A stretch of 64,000 bases of DNA from Kurthia sibirica (GCF_003143975.1 NZ_QFVR01000009.1:1-64000); one strand, 5' to 3'; positions 54,100-63,987 are shown, numbered from the stretch's first letter. The notes: generated by a model from the letters alone, not told the origin. Program-made: numbers and translations.

Positions 54100-54128
54100 A
54101 TTATAAAACGAATTAGTTAAGTTGTCAA
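54100..54128 (-). promoter_or_regulatory. Sigma-A promoter of the proC leader
   Basis: On the minus strand a perfect TTGACA (complement of 54123-54128), 17 bases and TATAAT (complement of 54100-54105). Confidence 0.85.
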
Positions 54129-54184
54129 TATTGATAGTGAAGAAGCATTTTACAGGTGACGACTTGATAAATTAGATGTACAAT

Positions 54185-54202
54185 AGAATGAATATTCATT
54201 CA
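54185..54202 (+). promoter_or_regulatory. FadR-type operator upstream of the MBL-fold gene set
   Basis: agaatgaatattcattca fits the Bacillus FadR box (TGAATGAMTANTCATTCA) at 17 of 18 positions and contains a perfect 16-bp palindrome. It directly follows a possible -10 element TACAAT (54179-54184), a good place for repression. The real regulator could be another TetR-type protein. Confidence 0.6.
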
Positions 54203-54228
54203 TTCGACGAAGTGGAGGCATTATATAC

Positions 54229-55176
54229 ATGATCAAAAAGATAGAAACACCAACACCATTTGCAGTTGGCACAGTTAATTGCCACCTGATCAAAAAAGAT
54301 GCTTTATCTATTATTGATGTGGGAACTAAAACACCTGAAGCATTAGAAGCAATTACAGCAGGACTCAAAGAAGAAGGCTATACAGTGGATGACATTGAAC
54401 AAGTCATCTTGACACATCATCATCCGGATCATATTGGTTGGACGGACGCTTTTCCAAATGCCAAAATTTTAGGCCATGTTTATAATGATGCGTGGTTGCG
54501 TCGTGATGAAGAATTTATCGGTTCGCATTATGATTTTTATATGAATTTATTAATAGAAGAAGGTGTGCCAGAAAAATTTATGGATTGGCCAAAACGAATG
54601 ACAAGACGTCCTGATATGATGGGTACAAGGCCATTAACACATATTTTAAAAGATGGCGATGAAGTGCCGGGTCATCCAGGGCTTTTTGCTATTGAAACAT
54701 TGGGCCATGCCCAATCACATCTAGCCTACTGGGATGAAGAACAGCACGCATTATTTGGGGGCGATTTACTCATCAGTCACACCTCATCAAATCCATTAAT
54801 CGAACCGCCTCTAAATCCAACACAAAAACGTTCAAAATCGTTGTTACAATACAATGCCTCATTAAAGAAAATACGATCATTACCAGTGGAAATCGTACAT
54901 AGTGGGCACGGTAAACCAATTATTCAAGCGCATGAACTAATCAATGAGCGCCTTGAAAAACAACATCGACGTGCATTAAAAGTACTTCAATTCATACAAC
55001 AGGAAGGACCTTTTACTGTGTATGAACTGTCATCACTTATTTTTCCGGCAAAATATCAAAAAGAGCTAGGACTTACTTTGTCCCATACAGTTGGTCAATT
55101 AGATTATTTAATGAGCCTAGGTTATGTAACAGAAAGTTCAAATGATCGAGGTATTTTATATTATGGAGCCAAATAA
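54229..55176 (+). CDS. Metallo-beta-lactamase-fold hydrolase 1
   Basis: A 315-residue MBL-fold protein with the metal motif LTHHHPDHIG (His63, His65, Asp67, His68), further ligands in TLGHAQSH, FGGDLL and HSGHG, and a C-terminal helical domain (about residues 230-310) with a winged-helix look. Members of this long MBL group cleave thioesters, lactones or related bonds; the substrate is unknown. It is the first of three paralogs and overlaps an SDR gene by 14 bases. The upstream FadR-like box points to lipid metabolism (inference). AGTGGAGG precedes the ATG. Confidence 0.85.
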   Translation: MIKKIETPTPFAVGTVNCHLIKKDALSIIDVGTKTPEALEAITAGLKEEGYTVDDIEQVILTHHHPDHIGWTDAFPNAKILGHVYNDAWLRRDEEFIGSHYDFYMNLLIEEGVPEKFMDWPKRMTRRPDMMGTRPLTHILKDGDEVPGHPGLFAIETLGHAQSHLAYWDEEQHALFGGDLLISHTSSNPLIEPPLNPTQKRSKSLLQYNASLKKIRSLPVEIVHSGHGKPIIQAHELINERLEKQHRRALKVLQFIQQEGPFTVYELSSLIFPAKYQKELGLTLSHTVGQLDYLMSLGYVTESSNDRGILYYGAK

Positions 55177-55897
55177 AAGTGTTTTTATTACAGGTGCTAC
55201 ATCTGGGGTTGGATGGGGATTAGCAACAGCATTACTAGCCAAAAACTATGTCGTCTATGCAACAGGGCGCAATGAGGAGCAATTAGACAAGCTGAGTGAA
55301 ATGGGCGCTATTTGTATAACTGCTTCGCTGACAACAGCACATGGAATCGCGCATATTGTAGAACAACTACCGACTGTTGATATTGCTATTTTTAATGCAG
55401 GTACAGGAATATTTGATTATGCGGAACACATTACAGACCAGCAAATCGATGAGATGTTGACGCTTAATATTGCTGCACAAATGAAACTAACAAAATATTT
55501 ACTGCCAAAAATAAACAGTCAACTAATTTATATTGGCTCGCAAGCGGGAAAGGTTGCTACACCAAAAGCAAGTGTATATGCAGCGACAAAACACGCGCTG
55601 ATTGGTTATACGAATGCACTACGTCTAGAACAGCGTCAAAAGATTATTACCGTCATTCATCCAGGACCAATTGATACACCCTTTATAGATCATGCAGATG
55701 CGACAAAGGGTTATCGACAAGCGATGGGATCGCTGCTATTGACACCCGAGCAAGTGGTAAATGCTACAATTCGCACGATTGGTAAAAACAAACGTCAAGT
55801 GAATATACCTTGGTATATGGGGATTTCATCAAAATTATATGCCATTGCACCCGCTACTGTAGAAAAAATAGGTCAATCATTTTTTAATAAAAAATAA
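55163..55897 (+). CDS. Short-chain dehydrogenase/reductase
   Basis: A 244-residue classical SDR: cofactor motif FITGATSGVGWGLA at the N-terminus, FNAGTG (about residue 84), catalytic Ser in LIYIGSQAGK and the YAATK box (Tyr and Lys), followed by HPGPIDTPF. NADP is likely because of the Arg in TGRNEEQ after the second strand. Substrate unknown. The ATG at 55163 lies within the end of the MBL gene. A terminator follows, but two MBL paralogs continue in the same direction. Confidence 0.85.
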   Translation: MEPNKSVFITGATSGVGWGLATALLAKNYVVYATGRNEEQLDKLSEMGAICITASLTTAHGIAHIVEQLPTVDIAIFNAGTGIFDYAEHITDQQIDEMLTLNIAAQMKLTKYLLPKINSQLIYIGSQAGKVATPKASVYAATKHALIGYTNALRLEQRQKIITVIHPGPIDTPFIDHADATKGYRQAMGSLLLTPEQVVNATIRTIGKNKRQVNIPWYMGISSKLYAIAPATVEKIGQSFFNKK

Positions 55898-55899
55898 CC

Positions 55900-55950
55900 A
55901 AGCATCCTAGAAAATTGACGCAAGTAGTCAATCATTTAGGATGCTTTTTT
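55900..55950 (+). terminator. Terminator after the SDR gene
   Basis: aagcatccta (55900-55909) pairs with taggatgctt (55937-55946), with an inner attgac/gtcaat stem, followed by T. Confidence 0.8.
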
Positions 55951-55964
55951 AGGAGAGAATTCGG

Positions 55965-56912
55965 ATGATTAAAGGAATTTACACGACGACACCAATAGCA
56001 GGTATACGGACAGTCAATTGCCACTTAATAAAAGATGAGGCGTTATCAATCGTTGATGTCGCTGTTCGAATACCATCGTCACTTGAAGCGATTAAAGCTA
56101 GTTTGAAAGAGGAGGGTTATGATGTGCGAGATGTCGAACAAATTATTTTAACGCATCATCATCTCGACCATATTGGCTGGACGGATGCTTTTCCAAATGC
56201 AGCGATTCTTGGTCATGCATATACGAAAAAATGGTTGTCAAATGATCCACTTCTTAATCATCAATATCGTATTTTTTATGAAAACCTGCTTGTTGAAGCT
56301 GGCGTAGAAAATAGTGAATTTGAATTACCCATGCATTTAAAACGTTCCAAAAAAGCGACGGGAGGACGACAAGTAACAGAAGTTTTACATGATGGGGAAC
56401 TTTTGCCAGGCCACCCGAAATACCATGTCATAGAAACGCTAGGTCATGCCCAATCGCATTTTGTTTTTTGGCAAGATACAACGCACCATTTACTGGCAGG
56501 AGATTTGTTAAGCAGTGAATTTCCAAGTACGCCACTTATTGAATCGCCATTAATTGATGGTGATGAACGCCCCAAATATATGCTGCAATACAATGAATCA
56601 TTGCATCGAGTATCAAAACTACCAGTAACCGTTACCTTTAGTGGGCATGGCCCAATCATTCCTAATACGGCAGAATTAATCGAGCAAAGATTAACGCAAT
56701 ATGCTAAAAAAGCACAGCAAGTACGCGCATTGTTTGCCAAACATAGTCCTTTAACCGTTTACGCATTAGCGGCTATTATTTTCCCGAAAATCTATACGAC
56801 AGAACGAGGCTTTACGATATCACAAACATGGGGCTATATCGATTATCTAGAGAATCTCGGTACGATTCGGTCTGCTAGGGTGAATGGGGTGCTCTATTAT
56901 GAATGCATGTAA
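55965..56912 (+). CDS. Metallo-beta-lactamase-fold hydrolase 2
   Basis: A 315-residue paralog of the neighbouring MBL proteins, sharing the start layout, the NCHLIK strand and the metal site, here LTHHHLDHIG (His64, His66, Asp68, His69; Leu in place of the usual Pro). GHAQSH, LAGDLL and FSGHG supply the remaining ligands. The C-terminal domain has the same winged-helix-like pattern (PLTVYALAAIIFP). In the first strand the usual metal-adjacent DVG/DTG is DVA (SIVDVAVRI). It follows a terminator by 15 bases, so it may be read from read-through or its own weak promoter. AGGAGAG precedes the ATG. Confidence 0.85.
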   Translation: MIKGIYTTTPIAGIRTVNCHLIKDEALSIVDVAVRIPSSLEAIKASLKEEGYDVRDVEQIILTHHHLDHIGWTDAFPNAAILGHAYTKKWLSNDPLLNHQYRIFYENLLVEAGVENSEFELPMHLKRSKKATGGRQVTEVLHDGELLPGHPKYHVIETLGHAQSHFVFWQDTTHHLLAGDLLSSEFPSTPLIESPLIDGDERPKYMLQYNESLHRVSKLPVTVTFSGHGPIIPNTAELIEQRLTQYAKKAQQVRALFAKHSPLTVYALAAIIFPKIYTTERGFTISQTWGYIDYLENLGTIRSARVNGVLYYECM

Positions 56913-56936
56913 ATCAGAGAAAAAGGAGAATAGTAT

Positions 56937-57893
56937 ATGATTAAACGTATTCATACACCGACAACATTATCTGTGATTGGGCATGTGAATTGTTATTTGT
57001 TAAAGGGTGATGCATTATCGATTGTTGATACGGGCACACGCACAGTAGAAACCTTAGTCATTATTGAAGAAATGCTGAAAGAAGAGGGGTATAAATTGAG
57101 CGATATCGAGCAGGTTATCTTAACACATCATCACCCAGATCATATCGGTTGGACAGATGCCTTTGAAAATGCCGAGATGCTTGGTCATGAGTATTTAGTA
57201 AATTGGCTGAATCCTTCCGGAGAGTTGACGCAACAATACGATGCTTTTTATGAGGAAAATATGTTGCTAAATGGGGTACCACGTAAGTTATTATCCCATG
57301 GCACGGATGGCAAACGATTACTTGATTTTTTTGGCAAAAAACAACTTAGCCATATTTTATATGACGGCGATCGTTTACCTGGTCATGAAGATTTTGTCGT
57401 TATGGAGACACTTGGTCATGCCCAATCCCACCATGTTTTTTGGAATGATAAAGCAGATTTGTTAATCGGTGGGGATCTTATTATGTATCCTGCTGAATCT
57501 ATTCCCTCTTTTGAGCCGCCGCTTCATCCAAAAGGGCCACGAGAAAAATCAATTATTCAATACAATAATTCATTGGAAAAAGTAAGAGCTTTACCGATAA
57601 AAACAAACTATGCAGGTCATGGTGATGCTATCCACAATATGACTGACCTTATTACGGAACGTTTGCAGATGCAATCTGCGCGCAGTAAAAGATTTTTACC
57701 GCTCATTGCTAAATATGGTCCAATCCATGTATTTGATCTTTCGGCGCTCCTATTTCCTACACGTTATATGAATAATATGTCCATCACACTATGTCATACT
57801 TTAGCCCATGTCGATTATTTAGTGTCTGTCGATTTAATTATTGAAAAATTGGGTGAACAGGGCATAATCTATTATGAAATTACAACAAAATAA
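56937..57893 (+). CDS. Metallo-beta-lactamase-fold hydrolase 3
   Basis: A 318-residue third paralog with LTHHHPDHIGWTDAF (His64, His66, Asp68, His69), GHAQSHH, IGGDLI and YAGHGD. It lies 24 bases after paralog 2 with AAGGAG before the ATG, so the two form one unit. The three copies are similar along the whole length, clearly arisen by tandem duplication. They differ mainly in the segment around residues 90-150, which in this fold shapes the substrate pocket, suggesting different substrates. Confidence 0.85.
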   Translation: MIKRIHTPTTLSVIGHVNCYLLKGDALSIVDTGTRTVETLVIIEEMLKEEGYKLSDIEQVILTHHHPDHIGWTDAFENAEMLGHEYLVNWLNPSGELTQQYDAFYEENMLLNGVPRKLLSHGTDGKRLLDFFGKKQLSHILYDGDRLPGHEDFVVMETLGHAQSHHVFWNDKADLLIGGDLIMYPAESIPSFEPPLHPKGPREKSIIQYNNSLEKVRALPIKTNYAGHGDAIHNMTDLITERLQMQSARSKRFLPLIAKYGPIHVFDLSALLFPTRYMNNMSITLCHTLAHVDYLVSVDLIIEKLGEQGIIYYEITTK

Positions 57894-58332
57894 GAGAAAT
57901 AGGGCATAGAAAAATCACAGCGATTTCTTATGTCTGTTAAGCTTATAATGTTACTTAACTTGTTTCAAGTCACATCATCATATGTGGAATAAATTGAAGC
58001 GAAGTAACGGACTATAGTCATTGTTTCGCCATCTGAAAAATCTACATAGAGATGATTAATAAATAAAATTTGGCAACAGAGCCTAAATTATTAGCTATAG
58101 CATACATCAGTCGCGTTTCACGAAGATCTGAAAAATATCGAGTTGTTTAGCATAAAGTATGCTACTCGTTTTTTACTAATTAGCAATGAAGTTATGAAAC
58201 GCAGCCTGTAAATCATGTTTCATTGTAATCAGGCCATCTATTGGTGTGATATTTATAGTAAAATAAAATTAACATTAACAAAATTAAATATATATAAATA
58301 TTTTGATTATGAAATGTAAAGGGGTTTTGAAC
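57894..58332. other. Intergenic region without a recognised gene
   Basis: About 440 bases with no supported gene, repeat or RNA. The right end is AT-rich and should hold the promoter of the LysR gene. Confidence 0.5.
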
Positions 58333-59214
58333 TTGGAATATCGTTGGATACAAACATTCATTGTCGCTGCAGAATATAAAAACTTTCGCATTGCGTCAGA
58401 AAAACTCAATATGTCTCAGCCAAGCATCACAGTACATATTAAACAACTTGAAAAGCATTTGAATGCTGAATTATTTAAACGTGAAAATAATCGTGTGAAT
58501 TTGACGGAGGCAGGAAAGGTTTTTCTCATTCAGGCAAAAAGAATTGCGACACAATGGGAAACAAGCTTACAACTATTTGATCAATCACAAAAAGGTATTA
58601 TTGAAAAATGTGCAATTGCCATGACACCAATGATGGTTGAGACAATATTACCGAATATTGTCTATGAATTTATAAATGAACATCCAGAATATGAAATTTC
58701 CATTACAATAGAAGAATCTGAAAAAATAGAAGAGTTAATAGAAGCGGGTGATATTCAGCTTGGTATTGGACTGGTACAACCTGTGACAAAACGTGTGATG
58801 AGTCATTTATTCGTCGAAACACCTTTACAACTGGCTTATCCACTCGATGAATATGATGATGAATCAGGTATTGTTTATGAAATAGATGAACTCTTCAGTA
58901 AATATCCGTTATTTACCGGACATAATCCGATGAATTCATCCTATGTACAGCGCCAAGTTGAACATCACTTTCCAGCGAGTAAGCAAATTCAACTATCACA
59001 TTCATACGCCGTTAAAAAATTTATCCGTGATGGACTGGGCATCGCATTTTTACCAAAGTTAGTCTTGAGAAAGGATATGATGGAGGGTAGACTGAATATT
59101 TATGATTTTCATACCTTTGAATTACCTGTCGTTTCTTTATATTTCTTGTATAAAAATTTAAGGGAAATTGATCATTTATTAATAGAAGCAATAAAATCAC
59201 GTCATTTTTCATGA
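58333..59214 (+). CDS. LysR family transcriptional regulator
   Basis: A 293-residue regulator with the LysR winged helix at the N-terminus (WIQTFIVAAEYKNFRIASEK, then LNMSQPSITVHIKQLEKHLN), and a two-lobe effector domain (about 90-290; IQLGIGL, IRDGLGIAFLPK). The start is probably TTG at 58333, 9 bases after AAGGGG; an ATG lies further upstream in frame at about 58309. Unlike most LysR genes it has no divergent neighbour; the next gene is argG on the same strand. Its target is unknown. Confidence 0.85.
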   Translation: MEYRWIQTFIVAAEYKNFRIASEKLNMSQPSITVHIKQLEKHLNAELFKRENNRVNLTEAGKVFLIQAKRIATQWETSLQLFDQSQKGIIEKCAIAMTPMMVETILPNIVYEFINEHPEYEISITIEESEKIEELIEAGDIQLGIGLVQPVTKRVMSHLFVETPLQLAYPLDEYDDESGIVYEIDELFSKYPLFTGHNPMNSSYVQRQVEHHFPASKQIQLSHSYAVKKFIRDGLGIAFLPKLVLRKDMMEGRLNIYDFHTFELPVVSLYFLYKNLREIDHLLIEAIKSRHFS

Positions 59215-59227
59215 AAATAATAAATAA

Positions 59228-59425
59228 TATACACTAAAATACATTTTTTATTCAAAAGAAATTCCTTTTTAAAACTCGATAATGACTGAAAAAGCTAATA
59301 ATTGTAACGTTTTACGCCTTTGTGATGTGAAAATTAAAAATACATTAAAATACACTTGATTTCATAAAAATACCGTGATATTATAAGTGCATAAATATAA
59401 AACAAAGACGTATAAAAATACAAAC
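59228..59425 (+). promoter_or_regulatory. argGH promoter with ArgR-like boxes
   Basis: A promoter TTGATT (59356-59361), 17 bases, TATTAT (59379-59384) is surrounded by AT-rich 18-base motifs resembling ARG boxes: near 59229 (tacactaaaatacatt), 59338 (aatacattaaaatacact), 59390 (cataaatataaaacaaag) and 59408 (acgtataaaaatacaaac). The arrangement suits repression of argG-argH by ArgR/AhrC with arginine. Individual boxes are loose matches. Confidence 0.5.
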
Positions 59426-59447
59426 AACTTGAGCGGAGGAAAAGAAA

Positions 59448-60653
59448 ATGAAAAAAGTAGTATTAGCATATTCAGGCGGATTAGATACATCAGTTGCAAT
59501 TCAATGGTTAAAAGATCAAGGTTACGCAGTTGTAGCAGTTTGTTTAGACGTAGGTGAAGGGAAAGACCTAACACATATTAAAGAAAAAGCGCTAACAGTT
59601 GGTGCAGTTGAATCATATATTATTGATGCAAAAGATGAATTTGCTGATGATTATGCTTTAATGTCATTACAAGCACATACATGGTACGAACAAAAATATC
59701 CACTAGTATCCGCTCTTTCTCGTCCACTAATCGCAAAAAAACTAGTTGAAATTGCAGAAGAAACTGGTGCAACAGCAGTTGCGCATGGTTGTACAGGTAA
59801 AGGGAATGATCAAGTTCGTTTCGAAGTGTCATTCAATGCGTTAAACCCAGATTTAGAAGTTCTTGCACCTGTTCGTGAGTGGGCTTGGAGTCGTGAGGAA
59901 GAAATCGAATACGCAAAAGAAAAAAATATTCCGATTCCAATCGGTTTGGATTCACCATTTTCAATCGATCAAAACTTATGGGGTCGTGCAAATGAATGTG
60001 GGATTTTAGAAAATCCATGGGCAACTCCTCCAGAAGATGCATATGATTTAACTGTTTCTTTAGAAAATACACCTGATGTGGCAGATACAATTGAAATTGA
60101 ATTTGTAGCAGGTGTCCCAACTACTTTAAATGGCAAACAATACAAGCTATCAGAAATGATTCTTGAATTGAATTCCTTAGCAGGTAAGCATGGCGTTGGT
60201 CGAATCGATCATATTGAAAACCGTCTTGTGGGTATTAAATCGCGTGAAGTTTACGAAATTCCAGGAGCACATACCTTATTACTTGCTCATAAAGAACTAG
60301 AAGATTTAACTCTTGTTAAAGAATTAGCTCACTTTAAACCAGTCGTTGAAAAACAACTGACTGAATTAATCTATAATGGTTTATGGTTCTCGCCATTACG
60401 TGATGCGTTACAAGCGTTCATCAAAGAAACGCAGCAATACGTTAATGGTACGGTTCGTGTGAAATTATTCAAAGGTCATGCAATCGTTGAAGGGCGTAAA
60501 TCTCCGAACTCACTATATGATGAAAAACTTGCAACATATACTAAAGAAGACGAATTCAATCATAACTCTGCAGTTGGATTCATCGAATTATTCGGTTTAC
60601 CTACAAAAGTGAACTCGATCGTCAATAATAACTCTAAAAAGGTTTCTAACTAA
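59448..60653 (+). CDS. argG: Argininosuccinate synthase
   Basis: Joins citrulline and aspartate with ATP to argininosuccinate. A 401-residue protein of the short, typical length, with the N-type ATP pyrophosphatase P-loop [10 protein letters not shown] (about residues 7-16), [14 protein letters not shown] (about 114-127) and [12 protein letters not shown]. All look intact. GCGGAGG precedes the ATG. The stop is followed after 2 bases by argH. Arginine from this pair could feed the spe operon of the same window (inference). Confidence 0.97.
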   Translation: MKKVVLAYSGGLDTSVAIQWLKDQGYAVVAVCLDVGEGKDLTHIKEKALTVGAVESYIIDAKDEFADDYALMSLQAHTWYEQKYPLVSALSRPLIAKKLVEIAEETGATAVAHGCTGKGNDQVRFEVSFNALNPDLEVLAPVREWAWSREEEIEYAKEKNIPIPIGLDSPFSIDQNLWGRANECGILENPWATPPEDAYDLTVSLENTPDVADTIEIEFVAGVPTTLNGKQYKLSEMILELNSLAGKHGVGRIDHIENRLVGIKSREVYEIPGAHTLLLAHKELEDLTLVKELAHFKPVVEKQLTELIYNGLWFSPLRDALQAFIKETQQYVNGTVRVKLFKGHAIVEGRKSPNSLYDEKLATYTKEDEFNHNSAVGFIELFGLPTKVNSIVNNNSKKVSN

Positions 60654-60655
60654 CG

Positions 60656-62032
60656 ATGAGTACAAAAGCATGGGGAGGCCGCTTCCAAAAATCTGCTGAG
60701 CAGTGGGTAGATGAATTTGGAGCATCAATTGGCTTTGACCAACAGCTCGTGACGGAAGATATTGAAGGAAGCATCGCCCATGTTACCATGTTAGGCGAAT
60801 GTCATATACTGACGAACGAGGAAGTAGTAGCAATTAAGGACGGTTTAGCGCAGTTAAAAGTGAAGGCTGACAATAATGAGCTAGATTTTAAAGTGGAAAA
60901 TGAAGATATTCATCTAAATTTAGAAAAAATGCTGACAGATTTGATTGGACCAGTCGGTGGGAAATTACACACTGGCCGCAGTCGTAATGATCAGGTAGCA
61001 ACAGATATGCACTTATTTTTGAAAAAACGCGTCGTAGAAATAATCGCTTTGATTGAAAAATTTCAATCAGCAATCGTCGTTCAAGCGGAAGAACATATCA
61101 CAACATTAGCGCCCGGCTATACACATTTACAACGTGCACAACCAATTTCATTTGCACATCATATTATGACGTATTTCTGGATGTTAGAACGTGATAAACA
61201 ACGCTTTTCTGAAGCGATGAAACGAATTGATATTTCACCTCTTGGAGCTGGGGCTCTTGCAGGAACAACTTTTCCAATTAATCGTGAGAGAAGTGCTGAA
61301 CTTATGGGCTTTAGCTCAGTTTATCAAAACTCAATTGACGCGGTAAGTGACCGTGATTTCATCGTTGAATTTTTAGCGAATAGTTCTTTAATGATGTCTC
61401 ATCTGTCACGTTTTGCGGAAGAAATTATTATTTGGTCAACGGATGAGTTCAAATTTATCGAGTTAGATGATGCCTTTTCAACTGGCTCAAGCATTATGCC
61501 ACAGAAGAAAAATCCTGATATGGCTGAATTGATTCGTGGCAAGGCTGGCAGAGCATACGGTAACTTAATGGGCTTATTAACTGTTTTAAAAGGGATTCCA
61601 TTAGCTTACAACAAAGATATGCAAGAAGATAAAGAAGGCATGTTCGATACGCTGCATACAGTTGTTGGATCGCTGAAAATTTTCGAAGGAATGGTTCGTA
61701 CGATGACTGTCAATAAAGATGTGCTTCATAAAGCTGTCCACAATGATTTTTCTAATGCTACCGAGCTAGCTGATTATTTAGCTACAAAAGGAATGCCATT
61801 CCGTGAAGCACATGAAGTAACGGGCAAATTGGTATTTACATGTATTCAAAAAGGAATTTATTTACTAGATTTACCACTTGAAGAGATGCAAAAAGAAAGT
61901 GTACTTCTTGAAGCGGATGTATTTGATGTACTTGCACCTGTTGCAGCTGTACAGCGTAGACATTCACTTGGAGGCACCGGTTTCGATCAAGTGAAAATAC
62001 AGATAGATCACGCGAAAACGTTATTAAAATAA
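60656..62032 (+). CDS. argH: Argininosuccinate lyase
   Basis: Splits argininosuccinate into arginine and fumarate. A 458-residue member of the fumarase/aspartase superfamily with the N-terminal WGGRF, the [13 protein letters not shown] box, [12 protein letters not shown] (catalytic His) and the superfamily signature [12 protein letters not shown] with the flexible-loop Ser. Complete and tightly coupled to argG, 2 bases apart. Confidence 0.97.
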   Translation: MSTKAWGGRFQKSAEQWVDEFGASIGFDQQLVTEDIEGSIAHVTMLGECHILTNEEVVAIKDGLAQLKVKADNNELDFKVENEDIHLNLEKMLTDLIGPVGGKLHTGRSRNDQVATDMHLFLKKRVVEIIALIEKFQSAIVVQAEEHITTLAPGYTHLQRAQPISFAHHIMTYFWMLERDKQRFSEAMKRIDISPLGAGALAGTTFPINRERSAELMGFSSVYQNSIDAVSDRDFIVEFLANSSLMMSHLSRFAEEIIIWSTDEFKFIELDDAFSTGSSIMPQKKNPDMAELIRGKAGRAYGNLMGLLTVLKGIPLAYNKDMQEDKEGMFDTLHTVVGSLKIFEGMVRTMTVNKDVLHKAVHNDFSNATELADYLATKGMPFREAHEVTGKLVFTCIQKGIYLLDLPLEEMQKESVLLEADVFDVLAPVAAVQRRHSLGGTGFDQVKIQIDHAKTLLK

Positions 62033-62044
62033 AAAGTAATACAC

Positions 62045-62135
62045 CGGATTGACGTTCACAGAGGGGAACCATTTCCGGTGAGGAACATACATATGTTCCA
62101 CTAAAAAAAGTCTCCAGAGGGAGACTTTTTTTATG
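62045..62135 (+). terminator. Structured 3' end and terminator of argGH
   Basis: CACCGGA pairs with TCCGGTG, then ggaacata with tatgttcc, and finally agtctcc (about 62109-62115) with ggagact (about 62120-62126) followed by seven T. The last hairpin is the intrinsic terminator. Confidence 0.75.
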
Positions 62136-62293
62136 TTTATAAACAGTAAAGATAATAAAAATATACTTGTTTTCCCGCACCGATGAATATAAAAACCTTG
62201 ATTATTATGATAAAATGTTATTTTGACGGAACTTTTGGACAACGTAATACGTTATTTTTAAGTAAAGTTAAATGTTGTATGGAGGTGGAATGG

Positions 62294-62764
62294 ATGAATT
62301 GGAGAAAAGTTCTTACCGTCGTACTAATTATTACGACAATCATCCTATTTGTAGTAACGACGCGTCAACATGATACAAATTTAGCATTGAAAGAACAGTT
62401 AGGTACAGAATATGCTGAAAAAGTGCATAGTTTTAGAAATTACGTTGAAGATTTACAATCAGCTACAGATTCTGGAGACACCATTAGTACGAATCATTTT
62501 TATTCAGAAATAAAAGCTTTTCCAGTTAAAAATGATCAATTAATCGTTTTATTGAATGATATTAATGAACAACTCGATGCAATAGCAGAAGAGAGTGTAG
62601 CAACAGCGGCGGAGCGTAAAAAATTGAGCAGTAATTTAAATAAACTCCAGTTGACACTACTAGATATTATTGCTTATGCAAAAAATGATTCGATGACATG
62701 GTATACTATTATTAACACTAAAGATGCAGGTTTACAAAAGGCAATCAATCATAAACTAAACTAG
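62294..62764 (+). CDS. Small membrane-anchored protein (156 aa)
   Basis: I do not recognise a family. The N-terminus MNWRKVLTVVLIITTIILFV is a single membrane segment with a positive inside end; the rest (about 130 residues) is outside or periplasm-like and predicted helical, with heptad-like patterns (ERKKLSSNLNKLQLTLLDII). Such bitopic proteins are common in spore-forming Bacilli and often without known role. GGAGG at 62281-62285 supports the ATG at 62294 rather than the longer frame from 62183. Confidence 0.7.
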   Translation: MNWRKVLTVVLIITTIILFVVTTRQHDTNLALKEQLGTEYAEKVHSFRNYVEDLQSATDSGDTISTNHFYSEIKAFPVKNDQLIVLLNDINEQLDAIAEESVATAAERKKLSSNLNKLQLTLLDIIAYAKNDSMTWYTIINTKDAGLQKAINHKLN

Positions 62765-62770
62765 TATAGT

Positions 62771-62812
62771 AGCATATGTGAACCATACGACTGGGTTCAC
62801 ATATGCTTTTTA
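62771..62812 (+). terminator. Terminator of the 156-aa gene
   Basis: agcatatgtgaacc (62771-62784) pairs with ggttcacatatgct, followed by five T. Confidence 0.85.
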
Positions 62813-62820
62813 TTTTAGTT

Positions 62821-62935
62821 CTATACTATTTGTTGGGATTTTCAAACAATACCACCTCTGTTCGACGCTGTCTGCGGGCCTCGTTTCAACTAATTCCGCA
62901 GGAGATGCGAGCTTATGGTATGTAACGCAAAAAAA
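62821..62935 (+). repeat. Dispersed repeat family 2, most complete copy
   Basis: The core tactatttgttgggatttt with caaacaat is shared with 16919 and with the insertion site of ISL3 copy 2. The following part (ctctgttcgacgctg, ccgcaggagatgcgagctta, then tgtaacgcaaaaaa) matches the reverse of 51840-51926. Small frames within it are not convincing genes. Confidence 0.7.
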
Positions 62936-63049
62936 CACAACACGACCAATTCCTACGCTTGAAAATGGGCAAGTAGAGAAATTAAATAGCTTTTTAGAAG
63001 GTATTCATCAGAAAAAAAGTTTTAAAATGCCATGCATTTGGATGTAGAC

Positions 63050-63168
63050 GCTTTGCTCATTTTCGAGCGAAGATGTGATTGAATAGGAAGGATCAAGAAA
63101 TGGGTTTGCCTGTAGGGCGAATGATTGGTGTAGTAAGGGATGAGGACTCCTACCGGAAAGCATTCTAG
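63050..63168 (+). repeat. Dispersed repeat family 3, copy 2
   Basis: gctttgctcattttcgagcg, then aagatgtgattgaataggaa and the ending ccggaaagcattc match the reverse complement of 47230-47346. The conserved ends suggest a mobile or recombining intergenic element of about 120 bases. Confidence 0.75.
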
Positions 63169-63291
63169 TGGCAAAAGTGAGGAGGCATCATTTGAATAGT
63201 TGAGAGGGATCTTCATTTTTTACAATAGTAGTTTCATAACATGGTATACTTAACTATGTTTAATACTATTGCAATATAAGGAGGAAGTAGA

Positions 63292-63987
63292 GTGTTCAGC
63301 GCATTAATTGCTATTATAGTCGCTCTAATAATCGGCTTTGCGTATCATGTTTCACAACCTCTTTCTACTATATTTAAGGAAGATTCAATGGATGAGTCCA
63401 TGAGTTCTTCTAGAGAAAAAGGTGCTGCTGGAGAAGCGATAATCCATGACTTTTTTCAACATTTACCGGGCAACTATATAGTATTTCAAAATATTTATCT
63501 ACCTTTAAAAAAGGATGGAGAATATACAGAAATTGATTTGATTGTCGTCCATGAAAAAGGGGTATTTGTTATAGAATCGAAAAATTATGAAGGTAAAATA
63601 ACAGGTGATAGTATGGAGCATTACTGGCAAAAAAGTCACTCACCGACGTTTTCACAGCGTTTTTATAACCCGATTATGCAAAATGCAACGCATATTGCTG
63701 CGCTTGAACGAGTGATTGGCTCTGTAGAATATGATACTATTTATTCTATTGTTGTATTTGGTCCCCATGCTGAACTTCATGTAGAGGCCATGCCCGCAGA
63801 TCATATATTTGTTATGAAAACGACACAACTAAGTGCTATTCATGAAATTATACAGGCATCAAATGCACGATTACCATACGAATATATCGCATCAGAACTA
63901 CAAAAATACCATTCAAATGATTGGCAAATGAAAACGAGTCATGTCAATCGCTTGAAATTAAAGTATCGTCGTCGCGCCATTTCCTAA
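63292..63987 (+). CDS. NERD domain (nuclease-related) protein with membrane anchor
   Basis: A 231-residue protein with an N-terminal membrane helix (residues 2-20) and a NERD domain (about 42-160), related to Holliday-junction-type nucleases. Nuclease-fold residues are visible: the Glu in KGAAGEAII, the Asp in YTEIDLIVVHEKGVFVIE, and the E-x-K of IESKNYEG. Whether it cuts DNA is not known for the family. The start is GTG at 63292, 7 bases after AAGGAGG. The gene ends 13 bases before the window edge. Confidence 0.85.
   Translation: MFSALIAIIVALIIGFAYHVSQPLSTIFKEDSMDESMSSSREKGAAGEAIIHDFFQHLPGNYIVFQNIYLPLKKDGEYTEIDLIVVHEKGVFVIESKNYEGKITGDSMEHYWQKSHSPTFSQRFYNPIMQNATHIAALERVIGSVEYDTIYSIVVFGPHAELHVEAMPADHIFVMKTTQLSAIHEIIQASNARLPYEYIASELQKYHSNDWQMKTSHVNRLKLKYRRRAIS

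Noticed and set aside
62778-63047. 89-residue open frame after the 156-aa gene
   Set aside because: It starts within a terminator and runs through dispersed repeat family 2; no ribosome binding site and no protein-like composition.
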